Below, in pieces: positions 11,701 to 22,979 of a DNA stretch of 64,000 nucleotides. The DNA comes from Takakia lepidozioides (lineage: Eukaryota; Streptophyta; Takakiopsida; Takakiales; Takakiaceae), in NCBI GenBank assembly GCA_030704615.1, contig CM060733.1:69006001-69070000 (forward strand), given 5' to 3'. The notes under the pieces were generated by a model, which did no database searches, was not told the origin of the DNA, and was given only the letters and a program-made list of their open reading frames with translations. The position numbers were made by a program, and so were the translations under genes. Position 1 is the first letter of the stretch. Each line of letters opens with the position of its first letter.

Positions 11701-13963
11701 GGAGAGAGTATCAAAGGAGATGGAGCTAGGTGACAGATCACTCATCAGCTATTAGGGTAGAAGCGCGACAAGAGTCGGAAGAGAGAGAGTAAACAGTGTC
11801 CAGAAATGAGGAGCATGCTGCTGAGGAATCAAGCAGGCGAAATCTCAATAAGTGGGCAACTTTTGCAAGCAATGATGTGCTGTTAATTATTGAGTTGCCC
11901 TGCTGTTTTGTAGTCAATCTGTAGACAACTGAAGTAATTTGGAAGCTTTCACAGTTTTGTTTGCAGCTTCCCTGCCAGAGTTGCCGGTCAACTCCTTGGT
12001 TGACCTCCAGCCCAAAGGCGCCTAAGGCGCCGGCAATTTAGTGCTGGGCTCTGCCTTTTTTGGTAGCTCTCTACAAAATAGCTTAACCACTTATAAAGCT
12101 AGTTAGCATTGCCTCCCATGGTCCTCTATGGCCAGGGGGCTTATGAACATAGATATGAACTTAATAATCTGGAAATTTTGGCGATAGCTTCGCCATCTCA
12201 TGCAATATGGCCGTCGCCACTAAGCTAGAAAGGTAAATTTGACAAGAGTTTCGCCACTTCATCCAAGCTCGCCCTCTCCTTAAACATAATAATGGACATC
12301 TACCCTCACTTCCATGACGTAATTGGGTTAGATTCCTAAGGCCCTGTCTCCTGGGGCTTCACACTAGTGCTCTTCACACATGTACATAGAGATGCACACA
12401 CATCCTCTTTGAAAGAGGATTAGTTTTTATAGATTTTTAGCAAACAATACTTATAAGGTCATTTCTTGGAACAAGCTTGAACATCAAATGAATTCAAAGG
12501 TCAAGATAGTAGGGTAAGTCACCCTCTGAAACAAGTGGTGCTTGGGATGCATTAAATCGCTCGGTAGAATGGTACTCAAGCCTGGTCCTCCTCCGGTACT
12601 CCTACTCGTCCTCAAGTCTCCTACTTCATGGAGTGCTTCCTCTACTTCTTGCCTCAAATGGCCACAAGGCCTTGAGCTAGGACTATCCTGCTCTCACTAT
12701 GCTTGATTCTAATACTAGAGAGCCACAAGCTCAACCCTCTAGGAACTAGCTCCCCCAAGCTCAAAACTAACTACACAAGCAAGAGGCCAAAACAAGGAAA
12801 TGAGACTAGATTGAAGAACAAGAGGAGCCTGCTCTTCTTTTATTGTGTTTTTGGGGCCTCTTAAACTAGTGAAGGATAGTTTTAAACTATAATTTCCTAC
12901 ATGAATCTATAATTCAAAAACGATAGAACACCATAAAATAATAACCATGGATGGAAAACCTTGGTGTTAATGATAAATCTGGTTTTTCATCCATCCAATG
13001 GATGACCAGTTGGCGCTAGGTTGTCTTCTCATCCCTCCAGCTTACAGGTCGAATTTCCAGTTTTCATCCATTGGATGAACTAGAATTCCATTTAATCGCC
13101 TTTCGCAACTACCTCCGGCGTGATAATTTGATGTCGTCTCTCATCACCTCCAAAAATCCTCAAACTTGGTGACAAATAATAATTAGATGGCTTGTAGCTG
13201 CTCGTAAAATCTCAAGGGAATCAGGGAAGAAAAGCCACACCTTTGGTTGGTTTCCATGGTTTCGCCATACAGGCAGTCTGCCGCTTCCTGGTAGTAAAAT
13301 TACTGGTGGTGCCCCTAGGGGAGATCCACCTTACTCGTAACCAACATCGCATCCACTTCTAACAACTAAGAGCTCCACAGTGCTCCCTGCATTACAACCT
13401 GGTTTATCTCATTTTCAAGCAAAAACCACCAGTGCTACAACTAACTCGTATCTGGCACTCACAGATACGAGCTCATCTTTCTCGAGTGATAAAGAAGAAG
13501 AATACACACAAGCTCATAGGAGCTCATAAAGCCGAAGCATAAACTCATGCATAAACTCATGCATATATAAAATCATCACACAAATACAAGTCAAGCCAAG
13601 GGCACCCCACGCCATGGGGAATCCACAGTATGGCACCATAGCTAGGCGCGGTGAGGCTCAACTCGAGAAAGATGAGCCTCCCCGCGCTTGCCGTGAAGAT
13701 AACCACTCCAGGGCCTAAATCCGCCTTGACCCCTGGATTGACACTTGGGCCAATCCCAAATGTCAATATACAAAAGCTAGCTATTTCCTAGCTAGCTTCA
13801 CACTAGTGGTGAAATAACTTGACAGAGAGGATATTATCACTAGCATCGTGAAGGCACAGTAGAAGGAAGAACTGAGAAGAGAGTGCAGCTTTGACACATG
13901 ACGGGATGTCCGGCATCACCGTGACATAAAGAGAGAAGACATCATTGGAAACATATGTACTTT
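11701..13963. other. Long non-coding stretch
   Basis: No convincing protein similarity on either strand. There is a small palindrome (ggcgcctaaggcgcc, about 12016-12030), and the phrase gcttcacactagtg occurs at about 12355 and 13795. The composition suggests old transposon sequence, but I could not identify it. Confidence 0.4.
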
Positions 13964-14602
13964 TGTTACGACACGATCATGATCTGGAATAGAAATGCAG
14001 CAGGTCTGCCTATGCATTGAGAAGGAACTTGTGTTGCGGGTCACTAGCCCAGAGTTGCATCCACTAGTGAGTGTCATATGGGTACTTAGAGCTTAGATCT
14101 AACGAGTTGACGTGCAAGAACATGATAAACCCTGCGACAGTAAAAAGGGGAACACGGTAGCGGGCCAAACTGATAGAGGGAGGCTCCAAGTGTAGAGAAA
14201 AGAGAAAGGAAAAGAGTATCGAGGGCATGTACTTAGAGCCATGTGGAGATGAACTGAAAGGATAACAACGAGTCCACGGTGGGTTGCACACGCTGCCTAG
14301 CGAAGGCCATAAATCAATCGATCGTGATCACGGAATGGCGACATGGTGACAAACCAAGCGAGATGACAAAGTGCAGGTGCCACGGGAGCGGGGCCAACGT
14401 GGGGTCCCGACATCTTTTCTGAACATCCGCCACGGGCCTGTGAACGGAATGGTTGAAGGGATAAAGAGGGTGAAAAAAACCATTTAAGCGGTCTAGTCTA
14501 GATGTTTTCCTGCTTCCGTTGCGGCTCATGTAGCATCAAAACTGGACTAACGGGTTGTATGATTGAGAGGGAACGTATAGATCTATCCTGGGTGGTGAAA
14601 CA
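13964..14602 (+). repeat. Candidate 5' LTR of retrotransposon B
   Basis: The interval begins TGTTACG and ends GAAACA, giving TGTT/AACA inverted ends typical of LTRs. It lies 13 bp upstream of an exact tRNA-Met-type primer-binding site. The 3' LTR is not found in the window, so the boundaries are a proposal only. The gap to the primer site is longer than usual. Confidence 0.35.
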
Positions 14603-14615
14603 GGGCCCCCATTTT

Positions 14616-14627
14616 TGGTATCAGAGC
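14616..14627 (+). other. Retrotransposon primer-binding site (tRNA-iMet type)
   Basis: TGGTATCAGAGC is the classic sequence complementary to the 3' end of plant initiator tRNA-Met and is used to prime minus-strand synthesis. It marks the start of the internal region of an LTR retrotransposon reading rightwards, whose gag is at 44129 after a 28-kb insertion. Confidence 0.75.
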
Positions 14628-14954
14628 TACGGATCATGGCCATTCGAGTTCAAGCTGGCGGACCAGAGGGCTGCCGATTTGGTATCACAATGGATGCACA
14701 GTTCTAACTATACTACTCAAGGGCCAAATATTGGTGACTTGGTTTTACGTATAAAAAGTTTCGGTCGCATCTCATTTGCAGGTTTGAATCTGCTGTCTCC
14801 TTACTGTACACCAGGGGATATATCAATTTGAATTGTGCACACGGGAGGTGGTATGTACGCTAAAACATGGATTCTATGTCATGATAGGCACACTTGGGCA
14901 GATGCAGAAATAGATGCGATAGACCACACTAGTCATGTCCGATCAGTCCATTTC

Positions 14955-15092
14955 GGACGACGAGTCTGAGTTTTGAAATCACCCGAGAGCATACACTAGA
15001 AGACGTAGATCCCAAGTTGGCAGCACTGCATAGGCTTCCCGAACCCGAGGATATCTTTGTGGATCTTAGGCCAATTGGCAACACTAGGTACA
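14955..15092 (+). pseudogene. Leader ORF of retrotransposon B, left part (interrupted)
   Basis: An open frame contains LEDVDPKLAALHRLPEPED and runs without a stop up to TRYT, where the CACTA-1 element begins. Removing the element and one ACA copy brings this frame into register with the open frame at 43375-43571. That supports insertion into a once-continuous ORF. I do not recognise the protein. Its place between the primer site and gag makes it a 5' leader ORF. Confidence 0.55.
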
Positions 15093-15700
15093 CACCACAA
15101 CAGATCCCGGCTTTTACGTCTGTTATTTTCCAGTCATATCAGCCTTTTATGACTGCATGACTGCCCAGTCAGATAAACCCAGTCAGTTGTGACAAATGAG
15201 TCGTAAGCACCATAGAGTCGTATCTGCCAGTCGTGGAGCTCACTGTTGACGTGGCAACGAGGACGCCTAATCATAGTCATTGATAAGACCATAGTAAATG
15301 ACTGCGAATCCATGTCAGCTTCACGTGGAACGGAAAGGATATGCCACATGTCACGTCAAAGGGAAGGCGACAGGGTCTTCACGACTGGCATATACGACTT
15401 CCGCGGATTAACCCCAGGACAACACGTGGAGAATATCGGGAACAACACGTGGCATGACAGGGTGAGGAGAGGGGGTCTTCCAAGACTGGCATATATGACT
15501 ACACGTGGAGAATATGGGACATGACACGTGGCATGACAATGTGGAGCGGGGGGGTCTTTTGTGACTGGCATATACGACTACGGACGTTTAATCCCAGGTC
15601 CACACGTGGAGTCAAATTATGCAGGATGGGGGATGGTCGTTATGACTGGAACATATGACTTCCATGGCGCACTCTGGATACTGCACATGGCACGAATATG
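15093..15700 (+). repeat. CACTA-1 left terminus and subterminal repeats
   Basis: After the terminal inverted repeat, the motif GACTGGCATATACGACT or close variants occurs near 15384, 15483, 15561 and 15640, interleaved with CACGTGGAGAATAT and CACGTGGCATGACA. Such subterminal arrays bind the TNPA-type protein in CACTA elements. Confidence 0.65.
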
Positions 15701-16250
15701 GGCGAACACGAGGGGTGAAAGTGGCACGTGGTGGAGGCTTTGTGGATGGGAGGTAGTCGTGCACATGACCGTAGTCATGGGCCTGACTCTAGCAGCATTG
15801 AAACATGAAAGCAACATTGAAAGCACATGAAAACACCATTGAAACATGAAAGCACATTTGAAATTCGAACATCGATTCAAATACAACGTGACTTAATGTT
15901 CAGAGATCTGTTCCATAATCTAATCTGGTGCTGCTACAAAAATGCACAAAGCTGCAAAGTCTAAGTAGACTTCCAAAAGCCCGAGCAGAAGATGCATACA
16001 CTGGCTTGGCCGGACTTGGTCACCCACCTTCAACTGCCATCCAGCCCGAAAACGGCAGAAGATACTTGAGCAAGCTTTCAGGCAATATAATAGCAACAAC
16101 AACATTGACATATGTGAAACAAACTAACATCGCTAAGAATGTCTAAGCACCATTACACAAACTCGATGTGTGCAAAATGGAGAATTGTAGGTAGGGAACC
16201 CTTACCCCATTCTGGCAGTCAAGGACTGGAGGTTTGGGAGTTGTCAAGTG
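15701..16250. other. Non-coding stretch with GAAACATGAAAGCA words
   Basis: Short repeats of ttgaaacatgaaagca occur at about 15798-15860. No gene is recognisable in the remainder. Confidence 0.4.
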
Positions 16251-16254
16251 CTGA

Positions 16255-16800
16255 CAGGTAGCGCGGTGGCTGCAAGCATCGCATTCCACGACACCACATC
16301 TCATTCAACCATAGTATTGAACACTCCCCCACATTTGGCATACATGTCCACCAGGGCAGTGTTCATAATGATATCTGGTAATTGTCAGGCATACACCTTT
16401 TTGCCTCGATTGTCCCACCATTGACTGGGGTCAAAAAAGAATTCATTCCATAGCTTGTCCTCATCTCTGTTACCTATTTTTGGATACTTTCCTGTTTAGT
16501 CACATTGGCAGTGTCATGTCAAAGTCACTCCAAACTACATTCACTCAACCAGCTAACTTGCAGAATTCAACATAGAAATTTAGGGCCCATTCTGATAAGA
16601 GGGAAAAACAGGGTCTCCACAGGGAATCATAGGTAATCTGGAGCTTGAAATCCGGCCCTCTTGGATGAATCTGCACCCATTCTCTATCCCTGCACCTTTA
16701 GCTATCCATGCCCAGGAGGGTATTGTTCAGAATCACATCTAGCACAATTCCAGCTTTGGTGATGCAACCATGCACCTCTTTACACACATGACAAGCTGGT
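16255..16800 (-). pseudogene. PPR and OSB-like gene debris
   Basis: Read leftwards, about 16790-16690 encodes KEVHGCITKAGIVLDVILNN (PPR). About 16530-16385 contains an LW.EFFFDP.QWW-like segment matching the PDF motif of plant OSB proteins (organellar single-stranded DNA-binding). About 16385-16265 returns to PPR (a VDMYAKCG- and VVSWNAMLA-type reading). Stops and frame changes break every part. The same PPR-next-to-OSB arrangement recurs at 26.2-27.3, 36.7-38.8 and 40.3-42.3 kb, so this is one of four copies of a repeated block. Confidence 0.6.
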
Positions 16801-16850
16801 GAGATTTGTAGAGTTCTACAGACCATGTTACAAGGCAAGCAATTGCATAT

Positions 16851-17822
16851 GTGTACTCTCGAGTTACAAAACTGTGTGGTCAAGTTTTTACTCCTCCCAC
16901 CAGGACTCCTACCCCCTCTCTTGCAGCATCCATGGAATCGCTGCCAGACTCGGGACACCATCCCGAGGATGAGCATGCTGCTCCTATTATTGTTACCCAG
17001 TACGGCATCCCAGTCGTGGAGCGAGATGTGTCGGCCTTGCAGCGGAGAATTGCAGGGACTCGTCCGTCATTTTGTGGCAAATGTTGTACTGTTCGTGTCG
17101 ACACCAACCAGAGATGCAATGAGATCATTCGGAGGAGCCTGCAGGGCGATGTGCTTGCCCCTTGCTTCACAGGGAGATTTGTGTGCGCAAAGTTTGTGGA
17201 GACACAACATCATCTAGTTCTACAGGCACGACATCATGTCGTGTGTGTTTGGTAAGCCCAAGTATGGTGTACAAGGCATGCCTGAACCACCAGTAGTCTG
17301 GCCTGTGGCAACTGGTACAGATCTTACCCTGGAGGAGGCAGACGCTCTAGGATGTGCAGGGTTTCGTCTGGTGGAGAGGACAGACGTTCCTCGAAATCCA
17401 ATTCCCAGTCGTCATCCTCCTCCCACAAGAAACTCTTCACCCCGCATACCGGTGGGTGACCCCGCAGCTTGGCCCACCCATCGGTGGGGGAAACTGAAAA
17501 GACGGCGGCCACCATCAAAGGCGAATGACACCATGATGGCCAACGCTCTTGCAATGCCCTGCATAGTGCAAGGTTGCAGGGATGTTCCTCACCCCCGGGA
17601 TGTGGCGCATATTTCAGTTGTCAACAGCTGGGTCCGCTGCGCGCAGTGTCGTGTATGCAATCACAGTTTCTCAGTACCCAGCCTGCAACTGTGAGGACTT
17701 CCTTGTTATGGAATTGAAGAACGCAGCATACGTCCCCTGCAAACATCTGTATTACATTTTTCTGAAGCGCATGAGGTGCATATCCGCAAACGTTATGTCG
17801 GCGGCCTTCACCCCTTCCCCCA
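16851..17822 (+). pseudogene. MULE-like transposase copy B, C-terminal part with SWIM finger
   Basis: The reading shifts between frames but can be followed. IVTQYGIPVVERDVS is followed by a Cys-containing segment (FCGKCCTVRVDT), then VFGKPKYGVQGMPEPPVVWP, then CNCEDF......YVPCKHLYYIFLKRM, a CXC...CXH SWIM zinc finger as found in MULE transposases. The order matches copy C at 57885-56499. Element X is inserted just after the SWIM finger, and copy B resumes for about 20 bp at 26199. Frameshifts near 17250 and 17600 make it non-functional. Confidence 0.75.
17813..17822 (+). repeat. Target-site duplication of element X, left
   Basis: CCTTCCCCCA immediately precedes the element and is repeated exactly at 26189-26198. 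A length of 9-11 bp is characteristic of Mutator-like transposition. Confidence 0.8.
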
Positions 17823-17862
17823 GAGGTTAGCTATTTCATGAGCATGAGCGGCATGAGCGGAG
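17823..17862 (+). repeat. Element X left terminal inverted repeat
   Basis: GAGGTTAGCTATTTCATGAGC is followed by ATGAGCGGCATGAGCGG. The 14-bp core GCTATTTCATGAGC is identical to the inverted right end at 26168-26183 and recurs at 55601 (left end of element W) and, inverted, at 52995-53019 and 55335-55360. CATGAGC iterons may be transposase-binding sites (inference). Confidence 0.8.
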
Positions 17863-18059
17863 TAGTAAGACAATCGGTTTTCATGAGAAGAAGTACAAAT
17901 TTCGAAAATAAAAAACAATAAAAAACAATAATTTAATGCAATGTGTCAGGAAAAACAAATATATTATTCGGCCCCTTGAAGGGAAAATTGTAGTTTTGAC
18001 AGTTGTGCTCATGATATTTTGTCTTCCGCTCATGCCAATTCCCAGCGACATGTGCAAAT

Positions 18060-18415
18060 ATGGCGCCGAATTTCGCAGTAATAGGGTCCGTAACCTGAAA
18101 AAAACGGCGACGTATTTCGCGGTAATAGGTCTCTCTGGCGAAAAATGGTGCCGAATTCCGCGGCTATAGGTCCCCTCATGACAGGTAATTCGGCGCCATT
18201 TTTCCAGTGCATGTTCGGACTTAGCCAGTTTTCGGCGCAAAATAGGGAAATTTGGCGCCATTTTCCCAGACACTATACCAGTGCATGTTGGGACTTAGCC
18301 AGTTTTCGGCCCAAAAAAAAGAAATTCGGCGCCATTTTTTCCAGACACGGTACCAGTGCATGTTGGGACTTAGCCAGTTTCGGCCCAAAAAAGAGAAACG
18401 GTGCCTCTCTGAAAT
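18060..18415 (+). repeat. Subterminal palindromic repeats of element X
   Basis: Repeats of about 65-70 bp contain ttgggacttagccagttttcggcc and ggaaattyggcgccattttt. The first 110 bp carry ATGGCGCCGAATTTCGCGGTAATAGG-like units. The same sequences occur at 55940-56345 in element W and, in longer form, make up array 3 near the right end of X. Confidence 0.75.
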
Positions 18416-19400
18416 CTGGCGCCACGAGCCTGGTTGTGTACTGCGAAAGGCTCTGCAGAAAATGGAACCCACAAGATCTCTCCTTGCCTTCCATGGGAAC
18501 ATTGGGGTCTTGCCCGTACACCCTTCGGATGCAGCCCAATTTGCTTGTGCGTTGTCCGCCATGAAACCACGGAAATTGGGAGGGGCAATCCCCCCTTGGC
18601 CATCTGTTCGTTTTTCCCTGCCAAAGAAGCATCTCCGATTGTGTGTCCTCTCCTTTCATCTCACAAATAGCAATTGTCATTAGCATCCTGCAGTGGGTGT
18701 CGTAGACATGTGCACCCATTGTCACCCACTGGTGATTTGTAATTCGCTTGATATGGTCGAACATGACCCAACTGTTTGACAAGTCCCCACTCGTCATCCT
18801 GTCGACCAGTTCGACGCCGCTGCCAGGTCCACACGTGGACATTTTGAATACGAAACAACGATCTGCCTCAGTCCCTTGTCATGAAACCTACTTCCATGAA
18901 TGTAGTCATATCCACATCGTTGCTTCACCTCCAGAATGGAGTGCATATCCGAGCCACCCCAATTTTCTGTTTGCATGAGACAATGTGGTTTCGGACATTC
19001 GGTGAACATACGTGGGACACCGACTCCAGCAATGCCTCCATTTCCTTCTCATCGAGAGGAACTCTATCGGAGCCGTCTTCCACATAATTCTGGCCAATGC
19101 CATCTTATGGGCGGCTTGGAGCTGTATCTGTTTGGGTTTGGCACCCGGTCTCAACTTAACCTCCTCCTGAACGAGCTGCTCTGCCTCGTGGGCAGCCTCC
19201 CGCGAGTTCCCCCTCGCCAATTTGTGACAATGGGAACCAACGTGTATGCAAGCTCGGGTGAGGTCAGGGAAACGGTGCAACACATAGAACTGCTTGGCAT
19301 TACAAACAGACATGCAGTGTGGTGGTTCTTTGCAATGCGCACACTTAAATGTGGAGTTCGAACCTTCTCCTGAGCTCGAAATGGTTGATGAGCTGTGCCT
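18400..19400 (-). pseudogene. MULE-like transposase copy A, catalytic region
   Basis: Read leftwards: a Cys/His-rich segment (CAHCKEPPHCMSVCNAKQFY), a helical segment (LVQEEVKLRPGAKPKQIQL), CSPNVRNHIVSCKQKIG, FKMSTCGPGSGVELV, WVMFDHIKRI, IAICEMKGED, then RRVYGQDPNVPMEG and ERSCGFHFLQSL. The Asp of MFDH, the GFMAD Asp (shifted here) and Glu of MKGED are candidate DDE residues. The CGFHF segment resembles the CXXH of MULE transposases. Frameshifts are visible near 18600 and 18860. The SWIM portion is missing because coding ends where palindromic repeats begin at 18415. Confidence 0.75.
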
Positions 19401-20290
19401 GTCCAATCGGTCTCGTTCCTGTGACCTCTGGATTTAAAGTGGAAGCAAGTTGGGGAGAAACACCGCAACGCGCCCGCACAAACAACGTAGCGCACCCGCA
19501 CACCATCGAGCATCTTCATGCTGGTGGTTTTGGTAACGCACCAAGGATGACCGTCATGTTTTCTATCCATATCTGTCAACATTCCGGACGCCCTCGAGTA
19601 GTCCGCCCGAGGAGGGAACTCAAAGAAGATATACCGTCGACGTCGGCGGAAGGCATGTAACCGATTTAATTGCGAACTTGCTGTAGTCCAGCCCGGCCAG
19701 CTCCGACCGGTGTCCCTCCAGGTGAAGCCCTCGCAGAATTTCAAGAATAGATCGAACTGCGGTGCTCGTGCTGGGAATATGACTCCCTCCTCCACTGACG
19801 TCCATTGAGGACTTGCCTGATCTCCAGGACGACCTCGGAACTTCCATGACCTCGTCTGAGTCGGACAGGTTGTGAACAACCCGGTTCTCGCTCGTCTTCA
19901 TGGATGGGTTCGGCTCTGGATTTACTTCGTTGCGGACTTCTCTCTTTGAGGTAGCCACTCTCTGATTCGCGGATTGTTTCGTGGAAGGCGCCAGGATAGA
20001 AGGTGCATTTGGCGGGCAAATGAAGTCCCCAACAGCCCTGTATATGACGCTGTCCGATGGTGGAACTCGCCATTCCCTGCCATCGCCGAAATCATCGTGG
20101 AGCACAACAATACTCTCGACAACAAGGCCGTTTGAGTCCTTCCTTTCCTCCTCCAAAAAAACCGACCCGGTTTCAGGTGGTATCGAACGCACAGATATTT
20201 CTCCATCACCCGGCAGATGTCCCCTCTGCACGGAAATGAAGCTCTATGCTCGTGAGGAGGGCAGTACACTGTAGCGCTCGGGTTTTCCGC
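19400..20290 (-). pseudogene. MULE-like transposase copy A, N-terminal region
   Basis: The piece 20231-19620 encodes a Ser/Arg/Glu-rich N-terminal region. It leads, after frame changes, into HPWCVTKTTSMKMLDGVRVRYVVCAG and CFSPTCFHFKSRG, a Cys/His-rich candidate zinc-binding segment that is also present in copy D (34900-35000). No known DNA-binding fold can be named from sequence alone. Frames are disrupted, so it cannot encode an intact transposase. Confidence 0.6.
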
Positions 20291-20539
20291 CATGGGAGAT
20301 GTGCACACAGACTGCCAGGATGGCGTGCGGGGCCCTGGTAGAAGGGGGATGCAGCGATGGGAAGGAATGCGGTGCCGATTTGTCCGAGCGACGAAGCCTG
20401 ATCCAAATCAAAAATCCACAGTCAGAGTGTTAATGAACCTTGTCTCCGGAATGCGGCCCCTGGTCTTTGCGCAATAACTGCCAACGGTATGCAGTCAGAA
20501 AGTGGGGGGCCGTCCGGATGATGTCGGCTGAAGGGGAAG

Positions 20540-21870
20540 CCGGCACCGTGCCGTCACATTACTACTACCCCCGAATGGAAATTCGGCACCCAATATCCAA
20601 CAGGGGCCGCACGGATGAAGTCGTCTGGGGCAGAGATGCCGGCACCTGTCCGACAGAGAACATCCCCCGGATGGAAATTCAGCGCCGAATTTCCATTCGG
20701 ATCCCCCAAAGGAAGTCCTGTCGGGGGGTTACGCCGAAAACTGGCCGACATAAAAACCTCCGCGGATGGAAAAATGGCGCCGAATTTCCATCCGAGGCCT
20801 TTCGGATGCAGTCGGCTCAGGGGAAAGGCCGCCATCTGGCCCTCACATTACAACCCCGGACGGAAATTCGGCACCGAATATACAACAGGGGAAGCCCGGA
20901 TGAAGTCGCCTCGGGCGCAGAGGCCGGCGTGTGTGCGACAGAGAATCCCCTGGATGGAGATTCGGCGCAATTTCATCCGGGCCCCCCCAAAGGAAGTCGT
21001 GTCGGGGGGTCAGGCCGAAAACTGGCCGCAATAAAACATCCCCAGATGGAAAAACGGCGCCGAATTTCCATCCGGGGCGGTTTGGATGCAGTCGGGAGGG
21101 GGGAGAGGCCGGCACCTGGCCGTCACATTTCAACCCCCAGACGGAAATTCGGCACCGAATATCCAACAGGGGACGCCCGGATGAAGTCGCCTCGGGCGTA
21201 GAGGTCGGCACGTGTTCGACAGAGAGCATCCCCTGGATGGAGATTCGGCGCCGAATTTCCATCCGGGCCCCCCCAAAGAAGTCGTGTCGGGGGGTCAGCC
21301 AAAACTGGCCGACATAAAAACCTCCCCAGATGAAAAAACGGCGCCGAATTTCCATCCGGGGCGGTTCGGATGCAGTCGGGGAGGGGGGAGAGGCCGGCAC
21401 CTGGCCGTCACATTTCAACCCCCGGACGGAAATTCGGCACCGAATATCCAACAGGGGACGCCCGGATGAAGTCGCCTCGGGCGTAGAGGCCGGCACGTGT
21501 TCGACAGAGAGCATCCCCTGGATGGAGATTTGGCGCCAAATTTCCATCCGGGCCCCCCCAAAGGAAGTCGTGTCGGGGATCAGGCCGAAAACTGGCCGAC
21601 ATAAAAACCTCCCCAGATGGAAAAAGGCGCGCCGAATTTCCATCCGGGTCGTTCCAATGCAGTCGGGAGGGGGGAGAGGCCGGCACCTGGCCGTCATATT
21701 TCAACCTTCGGCACCGAATCCATAGAGCGGCGGAGAGGCCGGCACCTCTCCGATAGAGACCATCCCCCGGATGGAAATTCGGCGCCGAATTTCCATCGGG
21801 GCCCCCTTAAAGGAAGTCGCAGAAACCTCCCAGAATGGAAAAAGGCGCCGAATTTTCGTCCGAGGCTGTT
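20540..21870. repeat. Palindrome array 1: about 285-bp tandem repeats
   Basis: Unit starts (crtcacattwcaacccc) occur near 20553, 20843, 21121, 21406 and 21691, giving a period of about 278-290 bp. Each unit contains about three copies of a palindrome built as GGAAATTCGGCGCCGAATTTCC or degenerate forms, separated by GC-rich spacers. Long open frames here are artefacts of the repeats. Confidence 0.85.
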
Positions 21871-21949
21871 CCGATTTGCCTCTAGCAGTGAAGGATTCCA
21901 AGAAAAATCCGAAAAATCAATCGGACACGCTCAGAATTACCTGCAGGAA

Positions 21950-22690
21950 GGTAATTCAGCGCTTCGAAATTCCTGGTGAATGGAAATTCGGCGCCGAATA
22001 TCCATACGCTAGCGATCCGACTTACCTGCTGGATGGAAATTCGGCGTCGGATTTCCATCCACCCGGGATTCGAATTACCTGCAGGATGGAAATTCGGCGC
22101 CGGATTTCCATCCACCTGGGATTCGAGTTACCTGCAGGATGGAAATTCGGCGCCGGATCTCCATCCATCCGCTCTCCGACCAACCTTGCGGATGGAAATC
22201 CGGCGCCGGATTTCCATCCATCCGCTTCGGAATTACCTGCGTGAGGGAAATTTCGCACGCCGCCCTACCTGCGCCGATGGAAATCCGGCGTTGGATTTCC
22301 ATCCATCCGCTTCGGAATTACCTGCGTGAGGGAAATTTGGCGCGCCGCCCTACCGAATTTGCAGCGCCGACTTACCTGGAGGATGGAAATCCGACGCCGG
22401 ATTTCCATCCATCCGCGCTCCGAATTACCTGCATGATGGAAATTTTGCGCGCCGACCTACCTGGCGGATGGAAATCCGGCGCTGGATTTCCATCCATCCG
22501 CGAATTACGCATGACGGAAATTTTCGCGCCGACTAAGCTGGCGGATGGAAATCTGGCGCCGGATTTCCATCCATCCGCTCTTCGAATTACCTGCATGACG
22601 GAAATTTTGCGCGCCGACTTACCTGGCGGATGGAAATCCGGTGCCGGATTTCCATCCATCCGCTCTTCGAATTACCTGCAAGACTGGAAA
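21950..22690. repeat. Palindrome array 2: about 60-bp (later about 115-bp) tandem repeats
   Basis: Units consist of ggatggaaattcggcgccgg, its mirror half, and a spacer ending in ttacctgc. At least six regular units of about 58-60 bp are followed by longer units with a GCGCGCCG insertion. The core CGGCGCCG is preserved in most copies. Confidence 0.85.
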
Positions 22691-22941
22691 AATGGCGCCG
22701 AATTTCCGATTTTGGTGCCAGTCAGATCTGGGACTCAGCCATTTTCGGCCCCAAACTGGAAAAATGGCACCGTAAAAGGGGAAAAACAAAAAAAACAAAA
22801 AAAAAAAACGCCATTTTTCCAGTTCGGGCCGAAAACGGCTAAGTCCCAGATCTGACTGGCACCCAAAATCGGAAATTCGGCGCCGTTTTTCCAGTTCTGG
22901 GACTTAGCCATTTTCGGCCCCGAACTAGAAAAATGGCGCAG

Positions 22942-22979
<38 letters not shown>

